Shown: positions 22,278 through 34,977, counted from the first letter of the stretch. The stretch is 64,000 bases of DNA from Manduca sexta (GCF_014839805.1 NC_051129.1:2914001-2978000), one strand, 5' to 3'. Translations and numbers: made by a program. Notes: generated from the letters alone by a model not told the origin.

Positions 22278-22506
22278 ATGAGTCCCCACTGCACCTGATG
22301 GTAAGTGGAGTGGGGTCCAATAGAATGTCGACTGACGAGAGATGATTACCCGTCGGCAGTCGACACAATTATGCCGGCCTGTTGGAACCAGACATGCATA
22401 GGCTAACCCCAGAACGCGACACTTAAATAGGCCACTATGGTGGATTTAACGCCTTGTGTACGCTGATCACTATCCGGGCGGATATAAAATATATCCTAAC
22501 ACCAGC
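22278..22506 (+). repeat. Dispersed repeat B (copy 1)
   Basis: Near full length: gagtccccactgcacctgat, gtggggtccaatagaatg, gactgacgagagatgatta, ccggcctgttggaacc, tatccgggcggatataaa. Duplicate at 33920-34148. Confidence 0.65.
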
Positions 22507-22812
22507 TTAGTTATCATTTTACAACCAAAAGACTGCGTCGATAGTTGCCAGATTTATATCGTTTTGTCTTCATAGATGTACACAATAATACCTATTTTCC
22601 ACAAGTCGTGTTTGTTTTGATCAGAAGACGATCTTCTGTAAGGTTATTGGGTAAAAAAATTACCGTTCATTAATGTTTTTTTAATGTCAATTGTATAAAG
22701 TACGCATTGCAATAAATGGGTATGCGTTTTACTGTGTATTGCCTTATTTTCCGTGGAAAGATTATGTATGATTTAATGCAAGAGCATTTGTTGTATCTCG
22801 CGTATATTTCCT

Positions 22813-23312
22813 NNNNNNNNNNNNNNNNNNNNNNNNNNNNNNNNNNNNNNNNNNNNNNNNNNNNNNNNNNNNNNNNNNNNNNNNNNNNNNNNNNNNNNNN
22901 NNNNNNNNNNNNNNNNNNNNNNNNNNNNNNNNNNNNNNNNNNNNNNNNNNNNNNNNNNNNNNNNNNNNNNNNNNNNNNNNNNNNNNNNNNNNNNNNNNNN
23001 NNNNNNNNNNNNNNNNNNNNNNNNNNNNNNNNNNNNNNNNNNNNNNNNNNNNNNNNNNNNNNNNNNNNNNNNNNNNNNNNNNNNNNNNNNNNNNNNNNNN
23101 NNNNNNNNNNNNNNNNNNNNNNNNNNNNNNNNNNNNNNNNNNNNNNNNNNNNNNNNNNNNNNNNNNNNNNNNNNNNNNNNNNNNNNNNNNNNNNNNNNNN
23201 NNNNNNNNNNNNNNNNNNNNNNNNNNNNNNNNNNNNNNNNNNNNNNNNNNNNNNNNNNNNNNNNNNNNNNNNNNNNNNNNNNNNNNNNNNNNNNNNNNNN
23301 NNNNNNNNNNNN
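22813..23312. other. Assembly gap, exactly 500 N
   Basis: The run of N is exactly 500 bases, a round placeholder typical of a gap of unknown size. It lies precisely between the two copies of the 11.2 kb segment. Open frames predicted across it have no meaning. Confidence 0.99.
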
Positions 23313-23363
23313 CTTAGGAAACTGGGAGTATGAGACATCAACGATTAGCGAACTAACAATCTA

Positions 23364-23543
23364 TCAATTACCATATTCGTCGGCACTCGGGCTTGAACTA
23401 TTAGAAGGGTCGGGGGACGGGGACGCGGCGAGAACGGAACTGCGGTCTTGTAGAGTTTGAGAGTTTGAGGAATTCGTTTTTATATGAATAGCCAAAGTGA
23501 TATCGTCCTCAGGGTCTGTAAAACTGAACGCGACAGTCTTCAT
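23364..23543 (-). other. 59-codon open frame of unknown nature (copy 2)
   Basis: It shares the start (MKTVAFSFTDPEDD) and end (SNSSSPSADEYGN) with 11708-11890, but its centre is read in another frame (NSSNSQTLQDRSS) because of indels of one A and two G. The Ser/Pro-rich reading is more uniform here. No function is assigned. Confidence 0.25.
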
Positions 23544-25118
23544 TTAATATGGTTGAATGGCCTAACCAGAACTACGAACATTTAACAAGTTCATGGTTCG
23601 CAACTGCGCGTCAATGTGAGACATCACAATATGTTAAATCTTGTAATGCCTAGTTATCATATTGTTGTCTTTATTGTTATTAAAATTAGAATATAACGAG
23701 GGCACAGCTGCTCGACCTCATAAAGAGATACGAAAAATAGAAAATTGTTTTATAAATAGATAGTGACCGCTTTCCATCAGACGTTTCCGGGATTTGTCAA
23801 CCAAAAATAATAAAATTATATTTCCTTAAAAAATTTCAGAAAATCTGCATACCTAATTGTACATAATAATTTCGAAGGTACATAAGATTTGAAGTCGAAC
23901 AATCCGCACTAGGCCAGCATGGTGGATTAAGGTCTAAATCCTCACAGTAGTACAGGATTCCTGTGCCCAGCAATGGTATTACACTACTGGTGGTACTGTC
24001 GTATGCCCTCAATGGCGTAATTGTAGTCGGGACGAGTACAACAACATTTCTATTTAGGTTTAGGTTTTCCATCTTAAAAATACTTAGTCACACCTGGGAC
24101 TCAGGAGTCGGCGGTGTGACACCCCGTGCATCGGAAAACACGCAAAGCCGTTGGTCCTGCGCCCGATCTCTCTCCGGTCATGTTGGATTGCCGTCTCACC
24201 GTACTATGAGTGTGAAGGAACAGAGACCGCACCTGAGTATTGCACACAGTTGTGCACTATAATATGTCCTGCGTATTTAGCTGATCTCCGTTGAGGTTGG
24301 CCGCTGTGGCCGAAATTCGGTTAGGAAAGACTACTGTCGTATATTAGTATTACTTCTATCTGGCCTTAGTCAACTTGAAACTGACTCAGATATTACTAAA
24401 CTGACAATGAAATCGCCGTAATGACGTCATAAAATTTATGTTGAATGAAGCCTTGTTAGCAGCATTCATAGACCATAAATAGGTAGTCGATCTTACTTAG
24501 ATAAAATGTAAACAAGCCTATTGTGAAAATAATGAAATGCCCTATTTCCGTTAATTGTGCTCATTATAATTAGCGACATCGTCAGAAAACAATTATAAGC
24601 GATGTGCAACCGAAAGGATAATAGAGTGATAACTAAGATCTTTTCCTTGAATGGTGAGAGGCTTTGCCCAAGAGCCGACTCGCGAGGGCTGAGATTACGT
24701 GTACCGCTCACTTGCTCGCCGCTCCGCTCGCGTAAAAACGTTTTCCAGGGTAAAGTTTTCCGGGATAAAAGACCTGCTATATATTTTCCCGGGATATAAA
24801 GTAGCCTTTGTCCATCCTAGGGTCTTAAACTATCACCATACCAAATTTCATTGAAATCCGTTGCGTATTTTTGAGTTGATCGCATTCAAACATTTTTATT
24901 GATGCCCCGCTCCTATTAGTCATAGCGCGTTTTACAGCCTATAACCTTCCCCGATTAATAGGCTATCCAATACAAAAATATTTTTTTTAATTGAACTAGT
25001 AATTCTTAAACAAACAAACTCTTCAGCCTTATACAATAGTACTATCGTCGTCTCGTCCTTAAAAATAGAAAAAAAAAACGTTCCTAATTTGAACTATGGC
25101 GGGCCATGACATTGAGGT

Positions 25119-25127
25119 TATATAAAA
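25119..25127 (+). promoter_or_regulatory. TATA box of the lipase exon 1 promoter (copy 2)
   Basis: TATATAAAA, with TCATAA about 25 bases downstream and the ATG at 25242. Same arrangement as copy 1, with a few substitutions nearby. Confidence 0.6.
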
Positions 25128-25241
25128 CCGCGCGCTTTTGTTTCATAATATTGTCGATATAACGCGTTCGTGCCACACTGGTACATTGACATTGGTTCGT
25201 TGGAGACGTATCTTCAAATAAGGAAAAAAATATATAAAAAA

Positions 25242-25344
25242 ATGGTGCGTCGATTGTATAATTTTTTAATGTTTTCGAGTGTGGTGTCTGCCATGTACAG
25301 TTCGAAAGCCATGGAGGGCTATCCTACAGGATATTTAGCGGATT
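25242..25344 (+). CDS. Lipase gene A exon 1, proximal copy (signal peptide)
   Basis: 34 codons plus one base: a basic N-terminus (MVRR), a hydrophobic core LYNFLMFSSVVSA, then GYPTGYLAD, ending at T|GTGAGT. The phase-1 end joins exon 2 at 41566 (GT CCA GGA) to restore a Cys codon, just as gene B exon 1 joins its exon 2. The ending GYPTGYLADC parallels GLPNGFLSDC of gene B. The intron to exon 2 would be 16.2 kb and is full of transposons. This copy is contiguous with exons 2 and 3, so it is the better partner. The only doubt is whether transcription really spans this distance. Confidence 0.65.
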
Positions 25345-25503
25345 GTGAGTACGAAATATTTTACAAATGTATTAATTAATTTAATATTCGTTTTAAGAGC
25401 ATTTAAAATTTATCTCATCGCGATATCTATTGAAGTCTTTGTTTATAATGACGAAGTATATATGTAAATGCGAATTTTAACTCAGTACTAAATGTTGTGG
25501 TAA

Positions 25504-25811
25504 TCTATATATATAAAAATTAATCTCTATTTCCCTTGATCACGCCATTACGCGTGAACAGCTGGACTGATTTCACTATTTTTTTGTTGTTGTTAGGGGA
25601 AGGTTCCTATGAAAGAAAAAAATAAAAAATGCGTGGAAAATTTGAAAATTTAAGAAAACTTAACTAAAATATTAATTTTATGTAACTGCCAGTTGTTTGA
25701 AATAACTGTCAGCGATTGACAGAATGCGCGCTGCAAATTCATAGTTAAGACGCAATGACTAAATATCTTTTATCATTGTTAAGACGGGACAACGTCTGTC
25801 GGGTCAACTAG
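25504..25811 (+). mobile_element. Short Helitron 1 (copy 2)
   Basis: 308 bp, same ends as 13862-14169 (5' TC, 3' hairpin, CTAG, A/T flanks). Confidence 0.8.
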
Positions 25812-26091
25812 TTATAAATATTTTAATAAATTTAAAATTTGTTTCTAATGTCATTTAAAATTTACCTCGTCGTGATATGTTTGTTTATAATGACGTACTA
25901 TATAGTTGCGAATTGTACTTCTCTCTATAACATATATATAACACAAATAAATCTAAAAATATTACTGGTTAATTAGTAAGTTCAATTACAGACAATGATC
26001 CGAAACAAATAAATCATTTAAAATCATAAATTGTATAGATCTGGTCGCAACAGACTCATGACGAACTTCACAACACTTTTCATACCAGCAT

Positions 26092-26277
26092 GGTAAAGTG
26101 ACCTTACTATACCTGATGTAGTAGGGTCTAGTATCGACTGGCGAGAGATTATGACCCCCGTCGGATTGTTTGGAACCGGATATAAACGGCTGAACCCGGA
26201 CCGCGACGTACGTGGGTCATGGCGGGTTTCTCACCTCGTGGGGTCGCTATCCGAGCGTATACAAATATCATATAAAC
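26092..26277 (+). repeat. Dispersed repeat B, diverged (copy 2)
   Basis: Counterpart of 14448-14635. One G fewer in the run before tcgctatccgagcg. Confidence 0.5.
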
Positions 26278-26340
26278 AGCAATTGTTTTAATTAAAACCG
26301 AAAGATAAAACCTTTCATATTTAATTATAGAAATAATTCA

Positions 26341-26625
26341 TCTATATATGTACTTAAAAATGAATCCCTATTTCCCTCGGTCACGCCATCACGCGTGAAC
26401 GGCTGGACCGATTTCACTATTTTTTTGTTGTGTTCGTTATTGTCAGAAGGTTATTATGAAAAAAAAATTCAAAAAATTGCGCGGAAAATTAGGAAATTTA
26501 AGAAAACTTAACGAGAATATTAATTTTATATAACTGTCAATTGTTTGAACTAACTGTCAGCGATTGACAGAATGCGCGCTGCAAATTCATAGTTAAGACG
26601 GGACAACGTCTGTCGGGTCAACTAG
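26341..26625 (+). mobile_element. Short Helitron 2 (copy 2)
   Basis: Counterpart of 14700-14982. Two bases longer because of a longer A run. Confidence 0.8.
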
Positions 26626-26645
26626 TTTTATATAACATAATAATT

Positions 26646-26956
26646 AGCCCTGTATTCTATACTGTCCCATTGTTGGGTACGGGCCTCCTCTACTACTAAG
26701 AGGGATTAGGCCTTAGTCCACCACGCTCGTCTAGGGCGGTTTGGTAAACTTCACAAACTCTCGGAATTCGTATAGGGAACTTCTCAGGTGTCCAGGTTTT
26801 CTCACGATGTTTTTCTTCACCATTAAAGCAAGCGATAATTCACAAAGAATACACACATAATATTTGGAAAAGTTAGAGGTGTGTGCCCTTGGGTGTCGAA
26901 CCTGCGGACATTCGTCTCGGCAGTACGTTCTACAACCAGCTAGCCTATCGCCGCTT
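26646..26956 (-). mobile_element. tRNA-derived SINE S1 (copy 2)
   Basis: Counterpart of 15003-15312. Confidence 0.75.
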
Positions 26957-27383
26957 CATTATACAAATTAAATATTACGATAAATCGAGTAATATTTTTC
27001 TTGGCATTTACAAAATTGTAACATATTTTTAACCTCGGCAGTGTTCATATCGATTTTTTGGGTCCAATTAATGGTCAATGATACTTTGTGATATTATGCT
27101 TACTCTAAAAGGATGGTGTGTACAAAATGAATAGCACTTCATCGGTCGCCGTTACCTCCAAATTAAATGAACTGCTCTAAACAACAATAAATAAACCAAA
27201 ATGTACTTTTTTCTTCTCTGTATAATGTACTGTAGTTTATATCTTAAACTGATTTTAAAAAGAGCAATACCAGAGTTGTTTACCTGTTCTTCTCTGGTAA
27301 GAACTGCTTTCCGAGGATGTAGAGTTAATAGTGACGGAATCTAAATAACATTTTACGGGTTCAAATAAATCATTCCATTTATT

Positions 27384-27925
27384 ATGATTTTATGTCAAGG
27401 TTCGTTCTTATACACACGTTGGTCAGTGAATTCCACATCCTTCTTATCGAAGGAATTGACAAGATTTTGCAGGCCTAATGGAATATTGTACATAATATCT
27501 CTCGCTTATCATCCAGTTAGCAATGACCAGGCGGAGAGCTATGTAAAAATTGTAAAAAGGGCATTAAATCTAATTTAGCAATGAGAAAACTTAGTACTAA
27601 AATATTTATACGATTATAGAAACTCATTGCATGGTACTACGGATTTTTCACCTGCACAATTAGTATTTCAAACTTCATTCGCGTTTGGATTTGATAATTC
27701 CAAATACGAGCACGTCTTCGCTGTCCACATCTAACACTCTCGCTGAAACTGTGCTCACAAAGTAAAGCCTACGGGGAAACAAATAAACAAAATTTTAAAC
27801 TCGGAAACTATGTCATATAAAAACATTTATTGTGAACAAAAATTATCTTGGCACAAAGGTGTGGTGATTGAGCGTTTAGGGGCGTAAAATACTTAATTAA
27901 GGACTGTAACTCTTTAGTTGAATAA
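27384..27925 (+). pseudogene. Gypsy integrase remnant (copy 2)
   Basis: Here 27384-27578 is one open frame of 64 codons: YTRWSVNSTSFLSKEL, FCRPNGI, YHPVSNDQAESYVKIVK. The DNGT catalytic Asp is replaced (VNST). Downstream pieces HGTTDFSPAQLVF (about 27625) and LSWHKGVVIERLG (about 27840) lie in other frames. In this copy a base is missing after VIERLG relative to copy 1. Confidence 0.65.
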
Positions 27926-28253
27926 GAAAAATATAAACCATCTGATATGCTGCAGAACAGTGCATAATAATAGTCAATGATATGATGCTTATAGCCCTGT
28001 CGAAAAATCTGACGTGACATCAGAGTTGCCTGCAACTAGTGTGCTCGCTTTGGAAGTGCGTGACGCGTCGTGTTATGAAGAAGGAATAAAGATCAGGCTA
28101 ATTCACCGCCAGAAGCTCAGAACTCAGTTATCGTGTCACCTGAGGAGCCACCAGACCTTCGCGCGCTTAAACATGTTGTTGCTACCATCACTTGGGGGAT
28201 TGCAATTTTCTTGTTGATTTGACCCTGACACTTCTGCAAACACTGAATGTAAT

Positions 28254-28519
28254 CAGTCCTGGATTTGTGAATAGGCCGTAAAGGCCGCGGCCCATGAGCG
28301 GCAGCCTCTTAGGAGCGGCAAATTTCACAGGACGCTCACTCGATTTAATTAATCATTAGTTTATTTAACTTTAGTACCTTCTATAATACAAACAAATGGA
28401 AAATTATGAAGTATATTAGAAACACACATACATAATATATACATACACACATAAACCTACCTACATGGGCGGCGGGAAATAAAAGTGGCCTACACTCATA
28501 AAAATATAAATCCGGCAAT
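28254..28519 (+). mobile_element. SINE-like element N nested in Gypsy remnant (copy 2)
   Basis: Counterpart of 16613-16877, again flanked by TGAATGTAAT. Small length differences around ggcggcggg. Confidence 0.65.
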
Positions 28520-28642
28520 GAATGTAATGAAGGAGTTGAATATTCGAGCGATTAATCCCTTATATCGACATCTTATTCAGATAGGGTTTTGCGACCTAAT
28601 TATAAGCCGTCTTTTGTATAATTATTAACGAAAGAGGGGAAT

Positions 28643-28840
28643 TGTTATATATAGCTATAGGTATACATAGACAATAAGTAAGTGGCTGCGCCCATTGTGA
28701 CGTCACGGATTAAACGTCAGTGCGTAAACAACTGCGAACTGTTTCACTTGTCCTTGAGTATATGACAGTACTTAAATAAAAATAATTTGTAGCTTGTTAT
28801 CATACAGTGCCATTTCGATATTGTGTTCCTAAATGAAATC
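28643..28840 (+). repeat. Probable 3' LTR of the Gypsy remnant (copy 2)
   Basis: Begins TGTTATATA after AAAGAGGGGAAT. Counterpart of 17003-17200. Confidence 0.4.
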
Positions 28841-29295
28841 ACTTATTTATCTTGTTGAAAATAAATTTACAATAAGTTGCTCGAACCGTAGATATCAAAT
28901 ATAAAAGTGTAAGTTTCATATAAAATAAATAGCAATAAAGAGTAATTATAATGTAACATGCCCTAATGCCATCATTATTAAGAGAATTCATCGCAGCGGC
29001 AACAACACACTTTCGGTTAGAAAAACTTACTTTCACTCTGTATACGCATTAAACTATAAAATAATCAAAGAAAAGCAAACTGAGATTTTTGGTGAAAATA
29101 TTCGTTAATAACGAAATATATTTGGCACAATGTTAGCAGAGGTAAAGGTGAGTATGTAGTTTGAATGCAATATCAAAATGAATCCGTATAATATCTAGTT
29201 ACTATATTCTAACACGATATGTAACAATAAAAATTAATTCACGATTTCACATTTTTGCGGATACGGTTTAAATTAATATACACACACATATGCAC

Positions 29296-29453
29296 ACAAA
29301 TACTCGCGCCTTTTATCTCCAAAGGGGTAGGCAGAGGCGTAACTGGTGCATCCATTTCTTTGTCGTGCGTATTGCGTATATTTGCGGGCGACCCCACGGC
29401 CATATCGGGCACAAATTCCAGATTCCGGAATGATACTGAGTAGAAATTTAAAA
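29296..29453 (-). mobile_element. SINE S2, partial (copy 2)
   Basis: Counterpart of 17655-17812. Confidence 0.6.
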
Positions 29454-30826
29454 ATAGCTTAATTATAACTTGCTTATTATTCCAAACTGTTGAAAGTGCA
29501 ACGCGATGCAGCATTTCCTTGTTTTATATCCTCCATTTTTATTTTTTGAGAGGTTAACCAGTCAATGAGTAGGCTGGTGAGTTGTGCAGTCAATCCGGTT
29601 TCCTCATAAACTATATAATTTATAATGTCAGCCCTGTATTATATACATATTGCTGCTGTTCAGAAGTCTCCTTAATACTAAGTGGGTTTAGGCCTTTGTC
29701 CACCACCCTGGTCTAGCTCGAAGAGACAGCCATACTATGTAAATAATAGTAACATCTAAAATAAGAGCCATAAGATACAATGTACAAATATAATTTACGT
29801 ATAAGCAACGCTGACTATAACTGGCAATGAAAACCTGGCTTCTATATGGCTTTCCTGTCCTCACACTCATCACTACAACTACTGAAAGCCAGGATCAGCA
29901 GTGGGACTAATTTGTTTTTATCCCGCAGCGAAATTAATCAAATAGAAAGATAGGACTTGGAAATATTAATTGTTCACTTATCTGCATAGTAATGCGGAAG
30001 ACTAGATAATGAACTTTTTCGATTTCAACCTCAAGTATATTGACGTTTACAACTAGATAAGCCGTTCGTAACCGCGGGTAAAAATTAAATAAAAGGGTCC
30101 TATCACATCAGCTGTTAGATTTGAGTATGGCTCCTGTAAGAATATTTTTTTTTGTATAACCATATGAAACTGACATAGAGTAAAAGAGTAAAACTTTATT
30201 TCTACTTAAATATAAACGTTATAAATGTTCATAATTAGTATAACTACTACAGGAATCTTTAATGTTAAATGCAACGTTATTCTTGGTCATAAGAGGTGTT
30301 AACAAAGAGCAATGCTAATTTCAGTCCGAGTTGTTGAACATCATTAAACAATTTAATCGAGCTGATAATTTTATTTTTAAATTAAAACACTTGTTAAGCA
30401 CTACTAAAAAAATATTTGCTATATGTATTTATTGAGGAATTCAAATTATCGTGTGATTTTTAAAAGCAGGTATAATTAGATAATTTATAGTTAATAATAA
30501 AACCAAGACACAGCCGCATAAGACGCTTAGAATTTAATAAAAAAATAGAATAAATATGCTAAAAATGATCAATAAGTATAAACATGTAATGACTTGTTTT
30601 TGTGAAATGTAATGATTCAATGTTAAGTCAATTAAAACAAATAACGTAAAAATAAAATTAGTTTTCAGATTTTATCGTATTTTTTTGATATTTTAACTTT
30701 CTTCCGACATTTCGGAGTCTGCAGCCTTCATAATAAAAATAAAAAATAAACGATCACGGGGCGGATTGAGATGTTGGTCGTTCGAAAGTCAGTTACAATA
30801 TCATTACAATTTTGCTGATGGTATAA

Positions 30827-31060
30827 TATACTTATATCCGCCAGGATAGCGACCACCCTATACAAGGTATTAAAACCCACCATATTGGCCCTCATAGGTA
30901 AGTGTTGCGTTCCGGGATCAGCCTGAGTGTACCCGGTTCCAATAGGAAGGCATATTTGTGTCGACTGCTTAGGGGTCATTATCTCTCGTCAGTCGACATT
31001 ATATTGGACTCCATTCCACTTACTATGAGGAGCAGTGAGGTCAAATGCCGTGCATGACTA
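30827..31060 (-). repeat. Dispersed repeat B (copy 2)
   Basis: Counterpart of 19185-19420. Confidence 0.6.
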
Positions 31061-32441
31061 AAAAAAAAACATCTACCTACATTTTACAATTAAGCAAAAT
31101 TTAAGTATTTGTTAGTTTAATAAGAAATCATCATACTAATAAATTATCGCGTGTAAAGTCAAACAAACGTTTTTTTTTGTTTTTATACTTATTACCTTAA
31201 TATAAATGGGTATTGACCGCGCCGAAATTTCATGTGACCTTTAAGACGGTGCCCCCAACACGACGATGCGCTAACCGTCTTTTTAAAAGCTATTCAAAAT
31301 TTATTATTTAAATAGAAATAAATATAATATTTATTCAATATGATATCTTTACCTCAGCTGTTTAATTTTGTTTATAATGTAGATATTGATTCATTAATTT
31401 CCCATTGAAAATTCTACTAGAATTGTTGATTTCATGCATCCTAAAGTAAACATAATTTTAATTTACAACCACCACTGTTTGATAGAGTATTTAATAAAGA
31501 ACATTTGATCGTAATTTTTTTTCAAAACGATCTGATTTTATAAATCAATTATTCGTAAATTTGTGTATGTCCCGCTGTAACTCGTGCGCCGTTAATGTCG
31601 AAAGAATGCCCAAGGCCGTTTTCTCTTGGGGGAGCTTTAAAGGTGAACTTAGAACTATATATTTCATTACGAGAACAATGATTTATGACAATTTTATTAA
31701 ATTTATCGCTATTGTCAAAATATCTGTGCATCTTTCTCTAGCTAGAGTGTGTTCTTTGTTATTACTAGTTTTTGCTACGGCTTCGTTCGTAAAAGAGTCT
31801 TTCCGGGTAAAAGTGCGGCCATATAATTTCCTGGTTTAAAAAGTAGACCATGTTCTTGCCATGCTATCAAATTTCATCGAAATTCGTGCGGTAGTTTTTG
31901 CGTTTTGACAAACACGGTGGGAGCCTATGTTTAATTGTAAGAAAGTTAGTCTAGAATGGTTTATACATATCCTCATTTATAATTAACACCTGTGATAAAT
32001 AGTGTAATAAAAATACCACGTAAATTGTGTTACATAAAATTGTGAATTAATTATTTTTCTTTCTATAGGAACGAAACTGACGTCCCAAAAGGAAGCAATC
32101 AGTGCTTTTTTTAATGTTTGTATCATCTTTTAATCTTTATAACCTTGTCATTACCCATGTACGTTTAATGGTTAAATTACTACAGTCAATGCCTTAGCTT
32201 ATTATTTCTATGGAAAAATGTTGTTTCTTAAGGTTGGTAACGTTTGTACAAATAACATTCATAAAGGAAGTTCCAAATTATTTTTTTTGGAGTTTTATTG
32301 CTATTAAATTTAATACTAACCAGTTATGTGATACTTCATTCATTATAATGAGAGGAATTTAAAATTATGTCACACTGAAAACATGATTTAGCTTAAACAT
32401 GTTTTCATTAGCTAAAACTAGTGTATACTAAGATATATTTG

Positions 32442-32739
32442 ACTCGTGGTAGGCCTCTCAAATGTGAGAGTCCGCCTGGGTAGGTACAACCGGAATGTCT
32501 ATTTCTGCCGCCAAGCAACAGTGTGTATTCATTGTTGTGTTTTGGTTTGATATTGTAGCCAGTATGACTACTGGACTTAATGAAACTTAACATCTCACGT
32601 CTCAGGATGGCGAGCGCAGTGGAATACCAAACAATATTTTGCAATTCAAGGTGTTGGATTGTGTTTCTACTATTTATGTCAGTCGCTTACCATCAGGCGA
32701 ATGTCAATCTCGTCTCGTCATTCACAGCAATAAAATATA
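32442..32739 (+). mobile_element. SINE-like retroposon F (copy 2)
   Basis: Counterpart of 20801-21097. Confidence 0.65.
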
Positions 32740-33919
32740 TATTTGTTATAACGAGTATCACTAATACATACAACAATCTGCTTGAACATGCACCAGTTTG
32801 CCAACATACATGTTCCCTCTCCCTATAACTTGAGGTCCTTCAAGCAGAGCGTGAAGAAGGAATTACGCAGGACGGCATGACTGTGCCGACCGTCCAGAGA
32901 TTGTATCTTCGGTCGGTCGGCACTTTCTATGAGCTTTACTGCGCTTAACATCAGTTGCAGTGATGCCACTATGCCAAGTTCCAATAAAAAACAAAACCAG
33001 AACAGTTGGCCTATCTTCAAGAAAAGCTACAGAAATAGGAATACAATAAGGATGTCATGGCCACACTGTGCTCGTGTACTTTCGATTCTGCCTATTCCTT
33101 CAATATTTCATAAATTCAATAACAAAAGCAATTTTATTTTTTAATAAGAAAATCATGGAACTAATTAGTATTTGTTTATTTTTTCTATGATTTTTAGTGA
33201 GGTTATAAAAGCATTTTATTAAATTAAATTGGTCTGGCGAACTCTTAATCAGATTTTCTATTGCTTTTATTGTTTCTTATTTAAATAAATAAAATATCGA
33301 TGTATAAGAAAAACAATAAAAATGACATAGACACACCGTATTTCTCTATTTCTTTTCTGCCTACTCCTTCAAGGATAATGGCGTGAACCTATTACATCAA
33401 GTCGTAGAGATTTCTCGTAAGTCAATGGAATATGCATATTAGTCGAACAATATAGGGAGGTGTCCACACTTATAATGGAGCTCTACCTTATCCGGCCCTT
33501 TGATGTACTTCGAGTCGTTGACTTTGACCCAAAAACAAGTAATAGCTAAATGTGACACTATACTATCAATTTATTTATGAATGCAGCGACAAATGTTCTC
33601 CACGTGTAATTAATGAGGTATTTGATCTGATTGATAAGGTTTTGTTGACACTTATACTTGATGTTTTTGATTCAAATGTATTATTTCGTCATTACTTGGG
33701 TTGGACATTTGGCTGCGAGTGTGGTAGTTACCGTCAAAGGCTTCATTCAGGGCTCTTGCGCTTGTGAGGGACCTAGGGACCAAGAGATGTTAGACCCTTT
33801 GAAACTTCACTCACTATCCCTATACAACAAAGACTGTCGTTTGATGTTGATTTTTTGTGAAACGTGTATTGTTGGCTGGATTTTTTTGGTGGCTCTATAT
33901 TTTTTATATGTACACAGAA

Positions 33920-34148
33920 ATGAGTCCCCACTGCACCTGATGGTAAGTGGAGTGGGGTCCAATAGAATGTCGACTGACGAGAGATGATTACCCGTCGGCA
34001 GTCGACACAATTATGCCGGCCTGTTGGAACCAGACATGCATAGGCTAACCCCAGAACGCGACACTTAAATAGGCCACTATGGTGGATTTAACGCCTTGTG
34101 TACGCTGATCACTATCCGGGCGGATATAAAATATATCCTAACACCAGC
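33920..34148 (+). repeat. Dispersed repeat B (copy 2)
   Basis: Counterpart of 22278-22506. Confidence 0.65.
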
Positions 34149-34566
34149 TTAGTTATCATTTTTACAACCAAAAAGACTGCGTCGATAGTTGCCAGATTTA
34201 TATCGTTTTGTCTTCATAGATGTACACAATAATACCTATTTTCCACAAGTCGTGTTTGTTTTGATCAGAAGACGATCTTCTGTAAGGTTATTGGGTAAAA
34301 AAATTACCGTTCATTAATGTTTTTTTAATGTCAATTGTATAAAGTACGCATTGCAATAAATGGGAAAATAAAAAATTGCATTTTAAATGATATTTTTCCT
34401 TTGCCTTTGTTAATTGATATTGTGAGAAGATAATAATTATGCGTTTTTACTGTGTATTGCCTTATTTTCCGTGGAAAGATTATGTATGATTTAATGCAAG
34501 AGCATTTGTTGTATCTCGCGTATATTTCCTTTACCTTGGCTTGTGTTTTTATACTATTTGCTTATA

Positions 34567-34977
34567 TTCACAAAGGTTTCTATTTATAATATTAGTAAGA
34601 ATAAGGCGTAAATTTCATTTATTAAAAGCAAGGAAAACTTGCAGCTTACAATTATATTAGGAGTTGTAGCTATTAGGAAATTTAGGTTTCTAAAAGGCAT
34701 TTACAAGATCTTACTTGCCTGGCCATCCCATCAGTGGCCACCGGTTTAGAGAATGTACACATTAAGGTTTCAGGATCGGCTTGTTATGTCTATATTTGGT
34801 TATAATTTTTTTAGTAGAGTTTGTAAGTTTAGCAAGTAAGATCTTGTAAATTGTCCCAGACACCTACATTTCTTAATTAACTGAAATTCACAATAAAATT
34901 ATAAGCTGGAAGCCATGCATTAAATAAATAAAATCTTACTTCTTATTTTTACTATAATAAAAACAAAAATTTGTGAA
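34567..34977. repeat. Long imperfect inverted repeat (fold-back hairpin)
   Basis: The arms are about 34567-34718 and 34832-34977, with a loop of about 113 bases. The innermost 20 bases are perfect (34699-34718 against 34832-34851, ATTTACAAGATC at the outer side). Outward the arms stay alignable with mismatches: the cttgcagctta block pairs with taagctggaag, and ttcacaaa pairs with tttgtgaa. It may be two head-to-head copies of one element or a fold-back transposon. It begins 38 bases after the end of the duplicated segment. Confidence 0.65.

Larger units (their letters stand above)
11655..22812 (+). repeat. 11.2 kb duplicated segment, copy 1 (probable assembly false duplication)
   Basis: From CTTAGGAAACTGGGAG onward this segment matches 23313-34529 almost throughout and ends exactly at the N gap. 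Differences are mostly homopolymer lengths, rare substitutions and one ~73-bp indel near the right end. It contains lipase exon 1, two Helitrons, a Gypsy remnant and several SINEs. An unmerged contig overlap or retained second haplotype is likelier than a true tandem duplication. Confidence 0.9.
23313..34529 (+). repeat. 11.2 kb duplicated segment, copy 2
   Basis: Partner of 11655-22812. It begins at the first base after the N gap and matches copy 1 up to CGTATATTTCCT, where copy 1 runs into Ns. It carries about 73 extra bases at 34365-34437. This copy is contiguous with gene A exons 2 and 3, so it is the one to use for gene modelling. Confidence 0.9.

Noticed and set aside
22670..23341. Open frames of 205 and 223 codons on both strands
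   Set aside because: They run through the 500-N gap. The coding content is undefined.
11655..34529. Reading the two exon 1 copies as two separate lipase genes
   Set aside because: Only one set of exons 2-3 follows, and the duplication borders coincide with the gap. A third lipase is not supported.
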